Origin: Bacteroidota bacterium
GTDB taxonomy: Bacteria; Bacteroidota; Bacteroidia; Bacteroidales; VadinHA17
Reading direction: 5' to 3'
DNA: 33,538 nt
Assembly (NCBI GenBank): GCA_011042635.1
Contig: DQWH01000057.1
Span: 1-33,538 of the forward strand
Position numbers and translations under genes: made by a program. The notes under the pieces were generated by a model. The model did not search any database, was not told where the DNA came from, and was given only the letters and a program-made list of their open reading frames with translations. Below, piece by piece: positions 7,966 to 16,067 of the stretch; the stretch's first letter is position 1; each line of letters begins with the position of its first letter.

Positions 7966-8709
7966 ATGAAAACAACCGGTAAAATACTGATAATGGCAGT
8001 TATACTGTCAGGTATGACGACTGCTTACCATCAGGCACAAACAGCCGAAGATATCCTCAGAAAAACGGACGAAATTATATACGCACCGAAGGATCAGGTT
8101 TCCACTATCACCATTACCCTGATTGACAAAAACGGGAATAAAAGTGTGAGAAAAGCAGAAATAAGACATAAGGAGAGAAACAAGCGGTTCACCCGTTTCA
8201 CGGCACCGGCTTCACAGGCCGGAATCGCTTTTCTTTCTCTTCCCGACGATGTGATGTATATATACCTGCCCGCTTTCGGCAGGGAAAGAAGAATTGCCAG
8301 CCATGTAAAAAACCAGTCGTTTGCCGGGACCGATTTTACCTATGAAGACATGGAGGCAGTTCCCTACAGCGAGAAGTTCGACCCTACCCTGAAGGAAACC
8401 ACCGATGAATATTTTATTCTGGAACTGGTTCCAAAGCCCGGTATCCGTTCCGATTATTCCAGGCTGGTGATGCAGGTTGACCGGAACCTTTTTCTACCCG
8501 TTCATATAGATTATTACAACCGTGGAAACCAGAAGATTAAGGAAATGGAGGTGGAATACGAACAGGTACAGGGATACCGGGCTCAGAAACGGATTACCAT
8601 GAAGGATCTGGAAAAAGAGCACACCACGATAATGGAAGTGGAGAAGATCAGTTTTGACAACAATCTGGACGACAGCGAATTCTCATTAAGAAAACTCAGA
8701 CAACAATAA
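7966..8709 (+). CDS. Periplasmic LolA-like outer membrane lipoprotein-sorting protein
   Basis: Protein of 247 aa with a signal peptide (MKTTGKILIMAVILSGMTTA) and a body of alternating strands typical of the LolA/LolB half-barrel fold: TITLIDKNGNKSVRKAEI (about 53-70), KRFTRFTAPASQAGIAFLSL (about 75-94) and GRERRIASHVKNQSFAGTDF (about 107-126). The last stretch, with a conserved-looking SFAGTDFTYEDM, is characteristic of the Bacteroidota and Proteobacteria sorting-protein-like family found next to MMPL exporters. The ATG at 7966 is chosen over an upstream TTG because it gives the signal peptide and sits 2 nt after the exporter stop. Likely role is to shield a lipid or lipophilic cargo between exporter and outer membrane; the cargo is inferred only. 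Confidence 0.85.
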   Translation: MKTTGKILIMAVILSGMTTAYHQAQTAEDILRKTDEIIYAPKDQVSTITITLIDKNGNKSVRKAEIRHKERNKRFTRFTAPASQAGIAFLSLPDDVMYIYLPAFGRERRIASHVKNQSFAGTDFTYEDMEAVPYSEKFDPTLKETTDEYFILELVPKPGIRSDYSRLVMQVDRNLFLPVHIDYYNRGNQKIKEMEVEYEQVQGYRAQKRITMKDLEKEHTTIMEVEKISFDNNLDDSEFSLRKLRQQ

Positions 8710-8724
8710 AAACTGCATGACATT

Positions 8725-10089
8725 ATGAAAGCCCATATTCTTCGTATCTCTTGCCTCAGTTTTTTCATCTCGTTTCTTGCACCGGCCGGTGCCCAAGAGA
8801 CGGATCCGGTGATTTCGGGAGAATGGCTTACCGACCAGCGTCTGCTGCTACATGATCCCTATCCCTGGTCGTGGAGCGAAAACCGGCTGGACCTGGGATT
8901 GAAGAAAAGCTTTCATGACAAGGTCTCCTTCTCCGCCAATGTCTGGTTCCGCAGTTTCGGTTTTCCTTTTCTCACTGGAACCAGTCAATTATTCAACAAA
9001 GATGAAACCTCGCCATACCAGATCGATTTCAGGGAAGCATGGCTCGACCTGTACGGGTTTATTTTCCCGGACCTGGATGTCCGGATAGGGCGACAGGTTA
9101 TCACCTGGGGCCGGGGAGACCGCCTAAACCCCACACGCAACCTGAATCCCCTGGATCTGGAAGATATCTGGGATTTCGGAAGATCGCACGGCGTAGAAGC
9201 CGTAAAGCTGGACTATTACCTGAACGATTTTTTCTTCCTGGAAGGGGTGTATGTCCCTTTTTTCCGTCCGGCCACCCTTCCTCGCGGCGATCTGGCCAGC
9301 GTATTTTCCACTCCCATTTCGTTGCCAGTTCCTTCCACTCAGATTGCGGTAATGACCGACACCCTGCTTATGCCGGATAACCGGCCGGGCCAGTCCTCAT
9401 CCTACGGGGTCAAGCTGGGCGGATTCCTCATGGGATTTGACTTTTCACTGAGTTACTCCTTTTTCCGTGACGGATTGCCAATTCCCTCGCACACCGGTAT
9501 TGCCTTTGCCGATGAAGAGTTCAACCTGGCGGTTAATACGGAGCTGCTGTTCCCCAGGTTTCATGCCGTGGGAGCAGACATGGCCGGTTCGCTGGCCGGT
9601 GTGGGGATCTGGGGAGAAATGGCTTTGATGATCCCCGATAAAGAGGTGATCATGCACATCGATCTGTCGGAGATCGGTTATTCCGATCTGGAAAGTATTC
9701 AGCTGGAAGACAAGCCCTATTTCAGGTACCTGCTGGGAGCGGACTACACCTTTACCGACGGGTCGTACATGAACTTCCAGTTCCTGCACGGCTTTTTCCA
9801 TGAAAAGGGAAAAGGCAACCTGAACGATTATTTCCTGCTGGGATACGAAAAAAATGTGGCACAGGAAAAAATCGTCCTCAAGCCTGTCACGGGAGCCGTG
9901 GTTATCGGCGACTGGAAAAACATAAAGGAAGATCATGCCCTGGTATGGATGCCTTCCGTCGGTTACCTGCCTGATGAAAATACTGAGATCACCCTGGGCA
10001 TCAGGCTCATATCAGGAAAAGGGGAAACCGCATTTGCCGGACTCGACCGGCGCGACGAGTGTTTTGTCAGCATCAGGCATAACTTCTGA
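8725..10089 (+). CDS. Outer-membrane beta-barrel protein (DUF1302-like)
   Basis: Protein of 454 aa with a signal peptide ending AGA-QE (residues 21-25), many alternating amphipathic strands and a C-terminal aromatic (IRHNF) as expected for BAM-assembled barrels. The stretch DVRIGRQVITWGRGD (118-132) followed by LNPTRNLNPLDLED (134-147) matches the R-x-GRQ-V-x-WG core of the DUF1302-type proteins. It lies 15 nt after the LolA-like gene in the same direction, so the three probably form one operon. In Proteobacteria DUF1302 proteins occur next to LolA-fold DUF1329 proteins and MMPL exporters, an arrangement mirrored here. Probable role: outer-membrane exit or entry point for the exporter's cargo. 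A porin-like role independent of the exporter cannot be ruled out. Confidence 0.75.
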   Translation: MKAHILRISCLSFFISFLAPAGAQETDPVISGEWLTDQRLLLHDPYPWSWSENRLDLGLKKSFHDKVSFSANVWFRSFGFPFLTGTSQLFNKDETSPYQIDFREAWLDLYGFIFPDLDVRIGRQVITWGRGDRLNPTRNLNPLDLEDIWDFGRSHGVEAVKLDYYLNDFFFLEGVYVPFFRPATLPRGDLASVFSTPISLPVPSTQIAVMTDTLLMPDNRPGQSSSYGVKLGGFLMGFDFSLSYSFFRDGLPIPSHTGIAFADEEFNLAVNTELLFPRFHAVGADMAGSLAGVGIWGEMALMIPDKEVIMHIDLSEIGYSDLESIQLEDKPYFRYLLGADYTFTDGSYMNFQFLHGFFHEKGKGNLNDYFLLGYEKNVAQEKIVLKPVTGAVVIGDWKNIKEDHALVWMPSVGYLPDENTEITLGIRLISGKGETAFAGLDRRDECFVSIRHNF

Positions 10090-10153
10090 CAGCCTTAAAA
10101 AAAGTATCCGGAAGATTTTCCTCTGCCCATATGGAATTTTCTGCGGCAGATAG

Positions 10154-10161
10154 TATCTTTA
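10154..10161 (+). promoter_or_regulatory. Candidate -7 promoter box for the GDPD gene
   Basis: Reads TATCTTTA, 20 nt before the ATG at 10182, the same form as the boxes before several other genes here. It would allow the phosphodiesterase to be transcribed apart from the exporter cassette. No clear -33 element seen. Confidence 0.4.
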
Positions 10162-10181
10162 TGTCAAGATGATACCGGAAT

Positions 10182-10967
10182 ATGAAACAAACCCTGCTCA
10201 TTCTGATCTCCATGGCCTTCATGCAACCTATCTTCTGCGGCGATCCCCTCATCATTGCCCACCGGGGGGCATCCTACCTGGCTCCCGAGAACACACTGGC
10301 AGCCGTCAACCTTGCCTGGGAACTGGGGGCCAGGGCTGTGGAAGTGGATGTTCACCTGTCGTCTGACGGCAGGATCATGGTGATGCACGATAAGAATACC
10401 AGGCGCACCACGGGAACAAACCTGGAAATTGCCGGGACCCCTTCCCACCTGTTGCGTGAGCTGGATGCCGGGTCGTGGAAAGATCCTTCCTTTGCAGGAG
10501 AAAAGATCCCCTTCCTGGAAGAAGTGCTGGCCACAGTGCCTGAAAACGGGACTCTGTTCATCGAGGTCAAATGCGGAACGGAAATTCTGCCAGTATTAAA
10601 GCATACTATTGAAAATAGCGGAAAAATGTCCGCCGTTACCATCATCAGCTTTGATTTTGAAGTGGTACGGGGTGCAAAGCAGCTCATGCCCCAGGTACCG
10701 GCTTATTTTCTGCACTACACCCTTACCGGACGTTACGGCAAACGTTGGATTGACAGAGCCAGGGAGGCTTCCATCGACGGCCTGAACCTGAGGCACAAAG
10801 AAATAACGCGCCGGTACGTAGATCAAGTACATCTGGCCGGATTGAAAATATTCGTATGGACCGTTGATGATCCTGCCACAGCCACCGCCCTGGCCGGTAT
10901 GGGAGTCGATGGGATCACCACCAACCGGCCGGGCTGGCTGAAAGAACAATGCAGGTTCGGGAACTGA
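10182..10967 (+). CDS. Glycerophosphodiester phosphodiesterase (GDPD family)
   Basis: Metal-dependent TIM-barrel enzyme of 261 aa that splits glycerophosphodiesters into glycerol 3-phosphate and an alcohol. An N-terminal signal-like segment (MKQTLLILISMAFMQPIFC) suggests a periplasmic site. The family motifs are present: AHRGASYLAPENTLAA (26-41, His27, Arg28, Glu36), VEVDVHLSSDG (53-63, Glu54, Asp56) and MHD (His69). FIEVKCG supplies the second acidic pair and WTVDD the C-terminal motif. It follows the envelope exporter cassette by 92 nt with its own candidate promoter, and it ends 10 nt from the convergent GH2 gene. A link to lipid turnover with the upstream cassette is possible but not shown. 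Confidence 0.92.
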   Translation: MKQTLLILISMAFMQPIFCGDPLIIAHRGASYLAPENTLAAVNLAWELGARAVEVDVHLSSDGRIMVMHDKNTRRTTGTNLEIAGTPSHLLRELDAGSWKDPSFAGEKIPFLEEVLATVPENGTLFIEVKCGTEILPVLKHTIENSGKMSAVTIISFDFEVVRGAKQLMPQVPAYFLHYTLTGRYGKRWIDRAREASIDGLNLRHKEITRRYVDQVHLAGLKIFVWTVDDPATATALAGMGVDGITTNRPGWLKEQCRFGN

Positions 10968-10977
10968 GCGTTGCCGC

Positions 10978-13449
10978 TTATTTATGAAGCAGGCGTTCGG
11001 CGGTTACCGGCTGCGGTAACCCTCCGGCCTTCCCTGCCAGCCATTTAAATCCAAGACCTCCGGTGCGCTGGAAGTATTCTATGCGGACCTCATGAGCTCC
11101 CTTTTCCAGGGCAGCAAAACCTTTGATTGTATTCATTCCGTGTATCCCGTCGTTTTCGATCAATAACTCACCGTTCAGGATCATCCGGCTGCCGTCATCG
11201 CTTGTAAGATAAAATACATATACGCCGGGTTCATTCACTGTGAGATATCCTTCCCAAACCACTCCGAAGTGATCTCTTCTTCCGGCAGAACCGATTTCCA
11301 CCGCATCGACCACGCGGGTTTCCACGGGTTCCAGGCTGTCAAAATCAGGTAATGTCTGCCATTCGCCCGTGTAGATCTTCATGATCCATCCCTGTTTTTC
11401 AGGCATTTCAGATACGGGGGACTGGAACGGGACTTTCTCAAACACGTATGATCCCACCCGGCTGTCGGCCCCGCTGGAATACATGGCCCGGGCTTTCAGG
11501 ATCACCGAGCAGTCAATACTGAACGGCTCCTGATAACGGTAGTCTGAAGGTCCGGGTTCTGACCCGTCCAGAGTATAATATATCTCTCCCTCACAGAGAG
11601 GAAGTTCCAGGGTGATTTCAAGAGAATCGGTAAATATTCTCTGCTCGGAGGGACAATATGGCGGGAAAATGCCGCTCACGGCTTTGGTTACATAAAGGGG
11701 ATCGATCTTGGCCTGTGCCCGGTCATATGTAATCAGTCCGTTGGTTTCCGTTTCCACGTCGGTGGTCTGTGTATATACGGCGGCACTCAGTCCTTTTTCG
11801 GCAAATGCATACACCTGTGCCGCATATTCCTCGAACTGGACGGTCAGGTCTTCCCTGTCTTTCATATTGGTGTACCCCCAGTTTTCCTGTTCCCAGGTAT
11901 GTCCTTCCACCGGAAAACCCAGTCCTCCGTATTCGCCCAGCACAATGGCCCTTTGTTCTTCGGGGTCAGGCATTCTCGGATCGGGATAATGGTGTATGTC
12001 GTGCACATCCCCCACGCCCCTGTCAGCCCATCCGCTGGCCGCATTCACAAGCCGGGTGGGGTCAACTGAGCGGATAAAATCCACGATACCAGGGGTATCG
12101 TACTGTCCCCATCCCTCATTGAACGGCACCCACATCACAATGCTTGGATGATTGTACAGGGTGCGGATCATTTCTCCCAGTTCGTAGCGGAACTGCCTGT
12201 CGTACTCGTCCGACACAACACGGTCGGGGTCCCGGGCACCGATATAACCGCTGCACGAAGGCATATCCTGCCATACGAGCATACCCATCCGGTCGCACCA
12301 GGTATAAAAGCGCCGGGGTTCCACCTTGACATGCTTGCGTAGCATATTGAATCCCATTTTCTGAGTCATTTCCAGATCGTATTTCATGGCCTCTTCCGAA
12401 GGAGGCGTATACAGTCCGTCGGGCCAGAATCCCTGGTCAAGCAGTCCGAACTGGAAAAGGAATGTATCGTTCAGCATGACGCGGGTATACCCGTCACGGT
12501 CTTTCCCCAGCGACACTTTTCTCATCCCGAAATATCCCGTAACCGAATCCGCAGCATTTCCGTTCTTCAGCAGGGTAATCTTCAGGTCATACAGGAACGG
12601 ATCGGAAGGATACCAGTACCGTGCATCCGGAACCGGCACAATCATGGTTTCCGCCTCCGACGAAACTTCGGAGACCGGTTTTCCTTCAGCAAACACCTGA
12701 ACCAGATAAGTAGCTTCCTGTTCCCCTGCAGTTGATGCAATTTCCACGTTGATCTGATCCCTGTCAATATCCGGAGTCACAAAAAACCCGTCAATATGAT
12801 CTTCAGGAACAGGTTCCAGCCACACGGTTTGCCAAATTCCCGAACTGGGAGTATAAAATATTCCTCCCGGTTCCAGCACCTGCTTACCCCGGGGCTGGTT
12901 CCCCCTGTCGGTCGGATCATGAACCTTTACCACCAGTTCCTGTTCGCGGCCGGCCTCCAGGTAAGAAGTGATATCCAGTGTAAACGGATCGTACCCGCCC
13001 CGGTGGGTGCCGGCCGGTTGTCCGTTCACATATACCCAGGTTTCCCAGTCCGATGCTTCGAAGTGCAACAGGATCTGCTGCCCTTTCCAGTTATCGGGAA
13101 CGGTAAATGATTTCCTGTACCACATCAAGGTGGTATCGGTCACCACTTCTGCCACCCCTGAAAGAGCCGATTCCACGGGAAACGGAACCCTGATGAGGTG
13201 TTCAAATGCGAGAGGGATGGTATCCCGTATACCGGTAAGCGTGAATTCCCACAATCCGTTCAGACTGACCCATTCGGACCGCACCATTCCCGGACGGGGG
13301 TATTCCGGCCAGGGATCGTCAACAGGGACCGATTCACTCCACGGAGTTTCCAGAATAAAAGGTGCCGGCTGCCATTTCCCGGACGGAGTCTGGCATCCCG
13401 AAAGAAACATCACCGGGACAATCACCAACAGGACAAGTTTCGATTTCAT
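10978..13449 (-). CDS. Glycoside hydrolase family 2 lipoprotein with chitobiase-C-like and PA14 domains
   Basis: Surface or periplasmic glycosidase of 823 aa, likely an exo-acting beta-glycosidase. A lipoprotein signal (LSGC, Cys19) is followed by the GH2 sugar-binding domain (about 50-215), an immunoglobulin-like domain (about 220-330) and a TIM barrel (about 335-595). The acid/base Glu445 lies in FNEGWG and the nucleophile Glu506 in LGEYGG. After the barrel come a chitobiase C-terminal-like module (about 605-672, YYTLDGSEPG) and a PA14 domain (about 685-820, VFYLTSDDGSRMILNG), a carbohydrate-contact module. It is 42 nt downstream of an oxidoreductase gene on the same strand, so the two are probably co-transcribed. 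Which sugar it cuts cannot be read from the sequence. Confidence 0.93.
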   Translation of the reverse strand: MKSKLVLLVIVPVMFLSGCQTPSGKWQPAPFILETPWSESVPVDDPWPEYPRPGMVRSEWVSLNGLWEFTLTGIRDTIPLAFEHLIRVPFPVESALSGVAEVVTDTTLMWYRKSFTVPDNWKGQQILLHFEASDWETWVYVNGQPAGTHRGGYDPFTLDITSYLEAGREQELVVKVHDPTDRGNQPRGKQVLEPGGIFYTPSSGIWQTVWLEPVPEDHIDGFFVTPDIDRDQINVEIASTAGEQEATYLVQVFAEGKPVSEVSSEAETMIVPVPDARYWYPSDPFLYDLKITLLKNGNAADSVTGYFGMRKVSLGKDRDGYTRVMLNDTFLFQFGLLDQGFWPDGLYTPPSEEAMKYDLEMTQKMGFNMLRKHVKVEPRRFYTWCDRMGMLVWQDMPSCSGYIGARDPDRVVSDEYDRQFRYELGEMIRTLYNHPSIVMWVPFNEGWGQYDTPGIVDFIRSVDPTRLVNAASGWADRGVGDVHDIHHYPDPRMPDPEEQRAIVLGEYGGLGFPVEGHTWEQENWGYTNMKDREDLTVQFEEYAAQVYAFAEKGLSAAVYTQTTDVETETNGLITYDRAQAKIDPLYVTKAVSGIFPPYCPSEQRIFTDSLEITLELPLCEGEIYYTLDGSEPGPSDYRYQEPFSIDCSVILKARAMYSSGADSRVGSYVFEKVPFQSPVSEMPEKQGWIMKIYTGEWQTLPDFDSLEPVETRVVDAVEIGSAGRRDHFGVVWEGYLTVNEPGVYVFYLTSDDGSRMILNGELLIENDGIHGMNTIKGFAALEKGAHEVRIEYFQRTGGLGFKWLAGKAGGLPQPVTAERLLHK

Positions 13450-13491
13450 AATTCAACTGGTTTTTAATGGTTTATATCAGGCTATTCATTT

Positions 13492-14661
13492 TCAGGGCAT
13501 GGTAACCCATTGCCTGTCGGCTGAAGAGGCCAATGCCGCCTCCTGAAAAAGCATCCCTCTCAGGCCGGTGTATATATTCGGCAAATCACTTTCCTCCGGG
13601 GAGGGATCGGCACCCCTGTATCTGGCCCGTATACAGGCGGCCACCTGCCGGTAAATATTTCCGAAAGCTTCGATATATCCTTCGGGATGTCCTGCCGGAA
13701 GGCGGGAAGCGTACATCGCTCCGTGGAAAAGGTATTCCGAATGTCCCGGCCGTAGCACCCGGACGGGCTCTCCTTCGATCCTGAGGATCAGTCGGTTCGG
13801 ATCATGGTGATGCCATTCCAGCCCCCCTTTTTCACCCCACACCCTGATATTCACATCGTTTTCTTCACCTGCCGCGATCTGTGTGGCGAACAGCACACCG
13901 CCGGCACCGTTGCTGAAACGAAGCAGGATATTCCCGTCATCGTCCAGTCGCCTTCCCGGAACTACCGGGTTCAGGTCGGCCATCAGGGCAGTAACCTGCA
14001 AGCCCGTCACATACTCTGCCAGGTAAAAGGCATGCACACCGATATCGGCCATAGCCCCTCCCGGTCCGGAACGATCCGGATCTGTTCTCCAGAGAGCCTG
14101 CCGGTTTCCTGCTTTTTCCACCGGGGCCGAAAGCCAGCCCTGAGGATATTCCACCACCACTTTCCTTATCTTCCCAAGCTGCCCGTCATCTATTCTGGCT
14201 CTGGCTTCCTTCACCATGGGATAGGCCACATAGGGATAGGTCATGACAAACAGCAGCCCGGTTTTCTCCACCAGTGAAACCAGCTTACGGGCATCCTCCG
14301 CCGTATGGGTCAATGGCTTGTCACAAACCACATGAAAACCATTTTCCAGAGCCATACGGGCAGGACCGTAATGTAGGTGGTTGGGAGTGGCAATGCAGAG
14401 AAAATCCATCCTTTCTCCATCGGGCAGGTCTTTTTCTCTTTGGATCATTTCCTGCCAAGCAGGGTAAATTCTTTCCGGAGGGAGAAAATATTCCCGGCCT
14501 CTGATCTCCGATTTTTCCGGATCGGAGCTGAAAGCTCCGCACACCAAGCTGATCTGCCCGTCCAGCATAGCTCCCATGGCATGCACCTTCCCGATCAGTG
14601 AGCCGGGGCCGCCCCCCACCATTCCCATATTGATTTTCCTGTGATTCACAATATCCTGCAT
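13492..14661 (-). CDS. Gfo/Idh/MocA-family NAD(P)-dependent oxidoreductase
   Basis: Sugar or inositol dehydrogenase-like protein of 389 aa. The N-terminal Rossmann fold shows MGMVGGGPGSLIG (12-24), and ATPNHLHY (91-98) and CDKPLTHTAEDA (113-124) are the usual second and third motifs, with the Lys of the (E/D)KP motif at 115. The catalytic region is ADIGVHAF (205-212), giving Asp206 and His210. No signal peptide, so the enzyme is cytoplasmic. It is the first gene of a probable two-gene unit with the GH2 lipoprotein, which would release a sugar that this enzyme then oxidises or reduces; that link is inferred from position. A 9-bp inverted repeat sits 35 nt upstream. Confidence 0.92.
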   Translation of the reverse strand: MQDIVNHRKINMGMVGGGPGSLIGKVHAMGAMLDGQISLVCGAFSSDPEKSEIRGREYFLPPERIYPAWQEMIQREKDLPDGERMDFLCIATPNHLHYGPARMALENGFHVVCDKPLTHTAEDARKLVSLVEKTGLLFVMTYPYVAYPMVKEARARIDDGQLGKIRKVVVEYPQGWLSAPVEKAGNRQALWRTDPDRSGPGGAMADIGVHAFYLAEYVTGLQVTALMADLNPVVPGRRLDDDGNILLRFSNGAGGVLFATQIAAGEENDVNIRVWGEKGGLEWHHHDPNRLILRIEGEPVRVLRPGHSEYLFHGAMYASRLPAGHPEGYIEAFGNIYRQVAACIRARYRGADPSPEESDLPNIYTGLRGMLFQEAALASSADRQWVTMP

Positions 14662-14695
14662 GTAAAATTAACAATCCTGCTGTATTTCCGTTCCG

Positions 14696-14721
14696 TTTTT
14701 TCCGGTAAATGTCGGAAAAAA
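14696..14721. promoter_or_regulatory. Inverted repeat upstream of the oxidoreductase/GH2 pair
   Basis: A perfect 9-bp inverted repeat (ttttttccg at 14696-14704 and cggaaaaaa at 14713-14721) with an 8-nt spacer lies in the 251-nt divergent gap before the oxidoreductase start at 14661. It may be an operator. The rest of this gap holds no gene I can support. Confidence 0.35.
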
Positions 14722-14912
14722 TTCTTCCTGCAACTGCATTCTCTATCCTCCATACACGCAAAAACATAATGCCTGTATCCGGAAAACCAGGATCACCCCC
14801 TGCATTTTTATTAACAAACGGAAGCAACCTTTTGGGTATTTTCCCAGTCTTAGGGGTAAGAACAAATAATCAGTACCTGCTAATCACCCGTTGAAGTCAA
14901 ACACTGATAAGC

Positions 14913-15149
14913 ATGAAAAACCATCGAGTTATGAAGAATCCATTAAGAAACCGAAATCATTCAAAAGATACTAACACCATAGTTGCCCCGGTAATAAAAG
15001 AACTGAAAGCGGAAAATTACCGGTATCATGACCTGACCCCCGAACAATGGTACTGGGCCGTATCAATGATCAAGGAGTTCGAACTCAACAAAGACGGGGC
15101 ACGCATCCTGATCGATGAGATTAAAAAGGGCAATTTCGTATTCGAATAG
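14913..15149 (+). CDS. Small protein of unknown function (78 aa)
   Basis: Not recognised. The N-terminal 20 residues are basic and polar (RNRNHSK), and the rest looks like a compact helical unit: VIKELKAENYRYHDLTPEQW, then YWAVSMIKEFELNKDGARIL, then DEIKKGNFVFE. The composition is that of a folded cytosolic protein, with no membrane segment and no signal. An alternative start is the ATG at 14934. It stands between the divergent oxidoreductase and the methyltransferase, 122 nt upstream of the latter. Confidence that it is translated is moderate, because it is short and no strong ribosome binding site is seen. Confidence 0.55.
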   Translation: MKNHRVMKNPLRNRNHSKDTNTIVAPVIKELKAENYRYHDLTPEQWYWAVSMIKEFELNKDGARILIDEIKKGNFVFE

Positions 15150-15232
15150 TCATTTCGACCTTTCTTTCACCGCATACAGACATACCTGAAAGATCTGAAC
15201 AGTGGCCGCCAGGAGTGCCTTCCCGTTTTCCG

Positions 15233-15265
15233 GTTGTTACGGTCCCGTGGAAAAAGATATCTTTG
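15233..15265 (+). promoter_or_regulatory. Candidate promoter for the UbiE-like methyltransferase
   Basis: A full match to the -7 consensus (TATCTTTG, 15258-15265) with a TTG 22 nt upstream (15233-15235). The predicted start of transcription falls around 15270, so the upstream ATG at 15215 would not be transcribed from it and the ATG at 15272 would have almost no leader. Confidence 0.45.
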
Positions 15266-15271
15266 CGGGTG

Positions 15272-16006
15272 ATGGAAACAAAACATGAACACCCGGAAGA
15301 TAAGAGGCGTTCCCTGTACCGCATGTTCACCCGTGTTCCGTCAAGCTACGACTTGATGAACCGTTTGCTGACCCTTGGGCTGGATGAACGATGGAGAAAA
15401 AAAGCGGCCAAGAAATGTCTTGCTGCCGGTCCCTCCCGTGTGATGGACCTCTGCACCGGAACAGGCGATATGGTCATGCACCTGAGCCGCCTGAGCAAAA
15501 ACGGGAAACGTGAGTTGCATGCGCTCGACTTCAGTCCACCCATGCTGAACCTTGCCAGAAAAAAGGTGGCAAAAAAGGCCCTCATTCCCATTCGTTTTAC
15601 GGAAGGTGATGCAGCATCCATGCCATACGAGACCGGATATTTTGATGCAATAACCGTGGGCTTTGCCTTCAGAAATCTGACCTATCGTAATCCCCACACT
15701 CCGGATCACCTTTCCGAAATTTTGCGGATCATCCGCAAAGACGGCCGGCTGGTGATCGTGGAAACGGCCCAGCCCGATAACCGGTTACTGAAATTCCTGT
15801 TCCGTCTCTACATGAAGGTTTTTGTAGCCCGCCTCGGCGGATGGATATCCGGGCACCGGGCAGCATACCGTTATCTCGCTTACTCGGCCATTCATTATTA
15901 CACGCCGGCAGAAATAAAGGAACTCCTTCTTCAAAGCGGATTCAGCCGGGTGGAAACCTATCCGCTGATGGGAGGCATTGCCGCCATATATGTAGCTGTT
16001 AAGTAA
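15272..16006 (+). CDS. UbiE/COQ5-like class I SAM-dependent methyltransferase
   Basis: Methyltransferase of 244 aa similar to the enzyme that methylates demethylmenaquinone. The early YDLMNRLLTLGLDERW (26-41) matches the UbiE N-terminal signature in outline but has Thr and Asp where classical members have Ser and His. Motif I is VMDLCTGTGDM (57-67), Asp86 in ALDFSPPML (84-92) binds the SAM ribose, and EGDAASMPY (111-119) and DAITVGFAFRNLT (125-137) are the next family motifs. ATG 15272 is preferred over 15215 because the first 19 residues of the longer form look unlike the family and a promoter box falls between them. A menaquinone role is plausible, but these deviations leave room for a paralogue with another substrate. 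Confidence 0.8.
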   Translation: METKHEHPEDKRRSLYRMFTRVPSSYDLMNRLLTLGLDERWRKKAAKKCLAAGPSRVMDLCTGTGDMVMHLSRLSKNGKRELHALDFSPPMLNLARKKVAKKALIPIRFTEGDAASMPYETGYFDAITVGFAFRNLTYRNPHTPDHLSEILRIIRKDGRLVIVETAQPDNRLLKFLFRLYMKVFVARLGGWISGHRAAYRYLAYSAIHYYTPAEIKELLLQSGFSRVETYPLMGGIAAIYVAVK

Positions 16007-16067
16007 AATACCGCCTGCCGGCACAGAAACATACTGATTCGCCTTCTTTTTTGAAGGATCGGGCTGT

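Noticed and set aside
16007-16067. Terminator between the methyltransferase and the GNAT-like gene
   Set aside because: Only a 5-bp stem (ccttc/gaagg) around a T-run is seen; too weak to call.
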